Assembly (NCBI GenBank): GCA_030141605.1
Contig: JAQGDQ010000013.1
Span: forward strand, 1,267,947-1,304,946
From: Tubiluchus corallicola
Taxonomy: Eukaryota > Priapulida > Priapulimorpha > Priapulimorphida > Tubiluchidae
Direction of reading: 5' to 3'
DNA length: 37,000 nt
This document shows, piece after piece, positions 31,888 to 37,000 of the stretch; the first letter of the stretch is position 1, and each line of letters opens with the position of its first letter. The position numbers and the translations under genes were made by a program. The notes under the pieces are model-generated. The model saw only the letters and a list, made by a program, of their open reading frames with translations. It searched no databases and had not been told where the DNA came from.

Positions 31888-32329
31888 CAGCGTTGGCAAT
31901 CCCGTTGAATCCCGTTCCCGTTTCCCGGGATCCCGGCACATTTGGCCAATCCCGGGAGTACAATTATAATCCCGGGATCCCGCGGGATTAATTAAAAAAT
32001 AATACTTATTATGTAGATACAATCCGCATGTGTTTTAACTTAGTCTATGCTTGTCTCACTCCGCTGCATGTGCGTGTATTGGCATGTCGATCGCCTAGGC
32101 AACTAACTAGGCATAGGCAGTACAGTACAGCAGCTCAGCTACACGGGTAATTCAGTTCAGATATAGCATTGTCATTGTTTTAGTAGCCGGCGAGTGAGTG
32201 AGACGCATAGGAAGGAATATTGACATTTGAAATTTGTAGTATTGTGTGGACTGTGTGCGACGTTGCCTTATACTGCCTGATTCTGATTGTGCATCTTGTT
32301 CTGTGATTGGTGTCTCTGTTCTGAGTTTT

Positions 32330-34372
32330 ATGATGGCCAGTTCTGACAATAGTTCTGCTGTAGTTGAGAATGAAAAATCGAGCGTTTCTTCAAAAGGTGG
32401 TAGTGGTACTGATACCGGACAGAAGGTACAATCGAAAATTTCGATGCCTACAGGTTGTACTAGTAAAATATGGAACTACTTCGCCGTTGATCCCAATGAC
32501 ACAAAAAAAGCAAAGTGTCAACTATGTAAGTCGGTAATAAAGAGAGACGGAGGCTCTACATCCGGTATGAAGCGACACCTTAAGGCAATGCACAAGTCTA
32601 TATCATTGGAAAAGGATGGGGAGGATGGAGAAGGTATATCAAAACCAAAGAAGGCAAGAATCCAACTCCAACAGCGCATAGATAAGTTTACTGCTCCAGA
32701 TAATAAAGCTGAAAATTGCATGCCTGTACTGATATGTAAATTAGCGGCCGTTGACCGAATATCTCTAAATACTATCGCAAAGAGTGAATTTATAAGAGAT
32801 GGTTTCGAAAGGAGAGGTTTCAATCTACCTAAAAGCCATAACACTCTGCGAAAAATAATTGTTGGTCACAGTGAAGAGTTGAAAGACGAATTGCGGGAGA
32901 AATTCAAAGAAATGAGGCGAAGTGATGACGTGAGCTTTGGGATAACGTTGGACGAATGGACATCTAACCAAAATCGGCGTTATGTCAATGTTAATTTACA
33001 TACATATAATGAATACTGGAATCTTGGCCTGGCTCGAGCGAAGGGCAGTATCACTGCTGTTAAAACTGTCGAAATAGTAAAGATGAAGCTCAAACGTTAT
33101 GGTATTGAATTGGATGATGATGCATGCCATGTTATATGTGCGACTACGGACGGCGCATCTGTCATGCTCAGTTTCGGACGTAAGATCGCCAGTGAGCATA
33201 TGGCGTGCTACGCCCATGGTATACATTTAGCGGTACAGGATGTTATATATAGTGGTATGGAAGAGGAAGATGAAGACGAAGATGAAGAGGATGATGATGA
33301 TGATGATTTAGAAGATGGAGAAGAAGTTATCGATGATGAGGATGACGATGATGATGATAATGAAGTTAATGAGGATGAAGAAGCCTTGCCAGTGCGCCCA
33401 ATGAACCCTATTATCAAAGATACAGTGAAAAAAGTGCGTAAAATAGTGGTGAAAATTCGCAGAAGTCCGTTAAAAAATGACAAACTCCAAGATTATAATA
33501 TGGATGCTCATGGAAAAACTCTATCTCTGATACGAGACAATAAGACCCGGTGGAACTCATGTGTTGACATGGTGGAACGGTTCTTGAAAGTAAAGCCACA
33601 AGTTGAGAAAACTATGGTTGATTTCCCAAAGATGAAACAAAATTTCACCACTGATGAGGTTAATATGTTGGAAGATTTAGTAGCAGCACTGACCCCGGTG
33701 CGAATCGCTGTAAAAAAGCTACAGGACAGGAGTATGACTTTATTGGCCGCTGATACCGTCTTCTGCTTCATGTTGAAAACTCTAGGAGAAAAAGATACAG
33801 TTCTCTGCAAGAACATGAAAATGGCTATAGAGAAAAGGTTCTTCGAGAGACGTCCTGCCAAGCTACTAGATATGTACAAGTACTTGCATAACCCGGATTC
33901 TCCAAAATCTGCTCCGATATTCCCTCAAATGAAAATGGCAAACAAGAAGGATATTAAACAGTCTATCATTGCACTTTACGACAAACTTCACCCTGCGCCT
34001 GTCATTGAGGAAGCTCGGATCATTCCAGATCCAGATGATAATGATGAAGCAGTTGTAGTCAACAATCCACCACCACCCGTTTCAATGGCCGAAGCTTTAA
34101 ATAAGGAAATAGAATCAATGATGTCTTCAGGAGCGGTTGCAGCAGTAGAGAAAAAAGGGGACTTCAACTTAGATTTCAAGGTTTGGGAGACAACATCTGT
34201 CAGGCCAAAACGACTGGAAATAATATACCGCAATCTAGCAGCTATACAGTGCACTAGCTGCGAAGCGGAACGTGCGTTTTCCGCGTGCGCTTTATTCAAC
34301 ACGAAACTTCGTGCATGCATGGGAGATGGGCTTCTGGACGCACTCACTTTTCTGAAAGCATATTATACTTAA
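32330..34372 (+). CDS. BED-finger hAT transposase, intact ORF
   Basis: The first ATG of the frame is at 32330, giving 680 residues; the frame is open 84 bases further upstream without an ATG. A BED zinc finger spans about residues 45-88 (Cys63, Cys66, His83, His88; KCQLC and MKRHLKAMH). The RNase H-like catalytic core shows the expected acidic residues: DEWTS (Asp about 208), TTDGAS (Asp about 274) and CEAERAFS (Glu about 647). CYAHGIHLAV is the CxxH-like hAT motif. The C-terminal dimerisation region is ERAFSACALFNTKLRACMGD to the end. An unusual Asp/Glu-rich run of about 40 residues (33256-33392) sits in the insertion domain. No stop or frameshift is seen, so it may be active or recently active. 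Confidence 0.94.
   Translation: MMASSDNSSAVVENEKSSVSSKGGSGTDTGQKVQSKISMPTGCTSKIWNYFAVDPNDTKKAKCQLCKSVIKRDGGSTSGMKRHLKAMHKSISLEKDGEDGEGISKPKKARIQLQQRIDKFTAPDNKAENCMPVLICKLAAVDRISLNTIAKSEFIRDGFERRGFNLPKSHNTLRKIIVGHSEELKDELREKFKEMRRSDDVSFGITLDEWTSNQNRRYVNVNLHTYNEYWNLGLARAKGSITAVKTVEIVKMKLKRYGIELDDDACHVICATTDGASVMLSFGRKIASEHMACYAHGIHLAVQDVIYSGMEEEDEDEDEEDDDDDDLEDGEEVIDDEDDDDDDNEVNEDEEALPVRPMNPIIKDTVKKVRKIVVKIRRSPLKNDKLQDYNMDAHGKTLSLIRDNKTRWNSCVDMVERFLKVKPQVEKTMVDFPKMKQNFTTDEVNMLEDLVAALTPVRIAVKKLQDRSMTLLAADTVFCFMLKTLGEKDTVLCKNMKMAIEKRFFERRPAKLLDMYKYLHNPDSPKSAPIFPQMKMANKKDIKQSIIALYDKLHPAPVIEEARIIPDPDDNDEAVVVNNPPPPVSMAEALNKEIESMMSSGAVAAVEKKGDFNLDFKVWETTSVRPKRLEIIYRNLAAIQCTSCEAERAFSACALFNTKLRACMGDGLLDALTFLKAYYT
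33256..33392 (+). repeat. Coding GAT/GAA microsatellite-like tract
   Basis: GAT, GAA and GAG triplets encode an acidic run within the hAT transposase; the antisense reads as a long Ser run, which is not a gene. Confidence 0.85.
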
Positions 34373-35057
34373 ATATGTCGGCTTTATGCAATACTTTCTT
34401 GGAGTTGGAGTACGGAGTACGGACAAGGGGTACTGTACTGCTACTGACTGACTGGATTTGAAATTTGAGCTTACATCTAAAAGATAACTTTTGGTTGTTT
34501 GAGTAGTTTGTCTTGTCAAAGTTTGTCTCTCCTTTTTCTGTGCTCTTCTTGCTGACTGATGGATGATTATTATTATGCTAATCTCAATTTAAAATCACAA
34601 TGGCATGTCTGTATTTTCTCATGCCATCGTGCTATAGTATCGCATCGCATCGCAATCGCACATCATATCGATATCAATGTAATTAATTATGTTCTATTCT
34701 AGTTTAGAAAGAATATTACATGCGTTTGTATTAGTAATTAATTATGTATATACTCGGGTCCACGCCAGAATTATATTGTAAGTGATTAGCTTCTAAACAC
34801 TAAACTCGTTATGTCAGTACATACTCTACATATTTAGAACTCAGTCAACTACTATAAACATGGCGTGGCCCCGAGTATAGTGTTTTTGTTTATTTTTTGT
34901 TGGTATTTATGGTCTGTCAAAGTTCATCATTAGCTCAAACATCACTGTTTTCCCTCAATCCCGTCCAGTCCCGTTTCCCGTCCCGTTTCCCGGGATTGCG
35001 CCAATCCCGTTCCCGTTTCCCGGTCAAGCGATCCCGGGTCGGGAAATGCCAACCCTA

Positions 35058-35065
35058 GATGGGAG
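35058..35065 (+). repeat. Right 8-bp hAT target duplication
   Basis: GATGGGAG, second copy; the interrupted Tigger frame resumes here. Confidence 0.95.
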
Positions 35066-35809
35066 GATACGGTGCATGTTTTTGGCACCCAATGTCACCT
35101 CACTCATCCACAGCCCATGGATCAGGGGGTAATTGTATCCTGCAAGAGGTTATATCAACGAAGCTATCTAGATGAGGTGTTGGTTGTACTGGAAGAAGAT
35201 GAGGATCTTATTCAGGACACACGAGGAAACAGGACACTCGACAACATCAAAAAGTACAACATCAAGTGAGCTATATTCAATGTTGCAGCTGCATGGAATG
35301 CTGTGAAAACCTGCACCCTAGCCAACGCCTGGAAAAAATTCTTTATGATCAAGAGGTGGAATTGGACTTCGAAGGATTTGAAGCCAGGGACTTCCATCGT
35401 ATCCTTAGAAGGGCTGGAGATGTGTCTGAAGACGGCATGAGGGAATGGTTAGAAGACACAGAAGGTGACCCTGGCTGCCAGGTGTTGACAGAAGAAATAG
35501 CTCAGGAGGTTCTTGCCGGTGGCAACAGAGATGATTCTAGCGACGAAGGTGCAGATGACGAACCATTGCCTCCTAAACCCAAGCTGTCTCTCGTGCGGGA
35601 ATCACTCGATAATATTATTGGCTACATCGATTTGCTCACCAGAAAGTGAGATCCGGCAATATTACCAACATTTTCGAGCCTTCAGGGAAATTATCATCCG
35701 TAAACGACATCAGCCAGAAAAACAACAAAAAATCGATTCCTTCTTTAAGCCTGCTCGTCCGAACCTTGTTGAAGTTTACGAAAATATCGATGACCCACGA
35801 CCTCAGTAA
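35058..35809 (+). pseudogene. Tigger transposase, 3' part
   Basis: After the target repeat the frame resumes with RCMFLAPNVTSLIH. A frameshift near 35110 leads into PMDQGVIVSCKRLYQRSYLD with the third catalytic Asp, and then to a stop at 35267. AWNAVKTCTLANAWKK (about 35290, another frame) and the acidic region to 35649 follow. The tail IRQYYQHFRAFREIIIRKRH and QQKIDSFFKP closes at 35809, the standard Tigger C-terminus. At least three frame changes show that this copy is dead independently of the hAT. Confidence 0.9.
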
Positions 35810-36173
35810 CCTCAGCCTTCTACAAGTGGTTATCAACCACCAGCCTCTTCCGACTCAGAATAAACCACCTCCACCACCAACTAACATCCATCACCTCAAG
35901 CTCACTGGTCATCCACATAAGGTAAATAGATATTTATACGTATACTGTACTTTTTCATTATTTAAACTGTACAATAATTTCTTTATCCTCACAGATTAAC
36001 TATTTTAAAGTAATATACAGTATATAGTGCAATGTATATAGGCCTTATTAAGGTGATTATTCCTGTATAATATAGACCATATATAGGCATATCGGATGAA
36101 TCGGACAATCGGCTAAACCGGGCCACCACCCCACCCCCACCCCATTAGTCCGGTTTAACGAGGGTTGACTGTA

Positions 36174-37000
36174 TTCCTTAAACTATATTATGTATAGTAC
36201 ATAGAACTTGTATAAACAAAACACTGAACAGAAAAGAAGAAAGTGTTGCAGAATGTGGGTTGTAATTATTTATTCTAAGTATAGTAAACATGTCCTCAAC
36301 TCCAGGGTAGGCCATGCTATCAAACACTCACAGTGATTTTCATTTGTAAGAGGCAACACTCCATAGAACAGCCCGAATGGTCAGCATTTTTCGACAAACA
36401 ACGGTCTACACAAAATTCCATTAACATCACATTTCCTTGCAAATATTTTAGCATATATATATATAGAACATGATAGCAATGAAAAGACAATGTGTGTCTG
36501 TTAAAGTATTTTTAATACAAATGACTTGCTGCTTGGCAGATATTGTTCTGGAAATACGAACCAAAGCAATTGTAAGGAGTGTTTAAGTGACACCATAATC
36601 ATTAAATTTTGTTGATTAAGAATAACGCCTAAAATATCGCTTAAAATTTGCTGATAAAATCACTTTAACTCAGGATAGCAAATGTTTTTGAGCTCACGTT
36701 GTATTACAGTTTAGAATCTCTAACTAGCAAACTCAAATAATCAGGCTCAACTATCAAAGTCCTTTAGGGTACTAATAACATTAACTAGTAAATTTAAATA
36801 AATTTTTAAAATACTTACAATCATTAAAATAATTTATTTATGAAAAAAAATTATAATTTTCGTTTGTTTTAACTGTGGATAAAAGCTATTCGAAAAGAAT
36901 GTGCAAAATGTTTTTCAATGCAGCGCATAGTGCACATTTAGCAATATGGCACTCTTTTATACAGTAAATATACAGGCACTCTAGGCACAACTAGTCAATG
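36174..37000. other. No feature seen
   Basis: AT-rich DNA to the end of the window, with a short TA microsatellite near 36452 and no supported gene on either strand. Confidence 0.65.

Larger units (their letters stand above)
31888..35057 (+). mobile_element. hAT transposon, apparently complete
   Basis: Flanked by GATGGGAG on both sides, with terminal inverted repeats CAGCGTTGGCAAT (left) and TAGGGTTGGCATT (right, minus strand). Both ends are packed with TCCCG/CGGGA words for about 90-100 bases (TTCCCGGGATCCCGG left, CCCGTTTCCCGGGATTG right), the probable transposase binding sites. The 3170-bp element encodes one uninterrupted transposase and sits in a decayed Tigger gene, so it is the younger of the two. 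Confidence 0.95.
30632..36171 (+). mobile_element. Second Tigger/pogo element, split by a hAT
   Basis: Ends are CAGTCGACCCTCGTTAAAC at 30632 and its complement-like CAGTCAACCCTCGTTAAAC (minus) at 36171, flanked by TA on both sides (30630-30631, 36172-36173). Removing the hAT (31888-35057) and one target copy leaves about 2.36 kb, a normal length for Tigger. Subterminal CGGATA and AATCGG words occur at both ends. Confidence 0.93.

Noticed and set aside
33208-33483. Minus-strand Ser-rich ORF
   Set aside because: Antisense of the acidic tract in the hAT transposase.
1-37000. A novel multi-gene defence or biosynthetic system
   Set aside because: Apart from GARS1 every recognisable coding segment is a transposon protein or an isolated exon; no co-oriented cluster of unknown intact genes is visible.

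Overview
The window is a gene-plus-transposon segment of a metazoan nuclear genome, most likely an invertebrate. It is AT-rich and has spliceosomal introns. Its only clear cellular gene is the 3' two thirds of a glycyl-tRNA synthetase gene (GARS1 orthologue), read on the + strand in eleven exons between 2555 and 13388. The taxon cannot be fixed from the sequence.

Layout. (1) 1-13388: the GARS1 gene. Upstream exons lie outside the window. The first intron carries an 18-copy, 111-bp minisatellite that ends 24 bases before the next exon. A later intron (5048-6177) has the signature of a U12-type AT-AC intron. Another intron holds a small pogo/Tigger-like MITE (7302-7493). The largest intron holds two head-to-tail non-autonomous Helitrons (8686-11213); the first appears to have run past a mutated terminus through a G/T-only repeat to a second hairpin-CTAG end. 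(2) 13389-17160: 3' UTR and gene-poor DNA with one pogo-like terminal repeat and weak ORFs. (3) 17161-about 20150: a scrambled nest of a Ty3/Gypsy retrotransposon and a Tigger element. (4) 20490-26600: possible exons of unknown genes, a minus-strand THAP-domain exon with a frameshift, and a five-copy, 169-bp tandem array in which every unit carries a splice acceptor and a MULE-transposase-like exon. (5) 27985-28375: a third, inverted and diverged Helitron copy. (6) 28672-about 30290: a decayed hAT element with a TTF-type zinc finger. (7) 30632-36171: a second Tigger element, broken by a hAT element (31888-35057) with a perfect 8-bp target duplication and an uninterrupted 680-residue BED-finger transposase. 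The end of the window is featureless.

The parts do not form a pathway. GARS1 charges tRNA-Gly; the rest is a record of transposon insertion, nesting and tandem amplification in and after the gene. I see no new defence or metabolic system. The observations most worth checking are the Helitron terminator bypass with tandem insertion, the minisatellite abutting a splice site, the AT-AC intron, the intact hAT, and the tandemly amplified splice-acceptor/exon unit.
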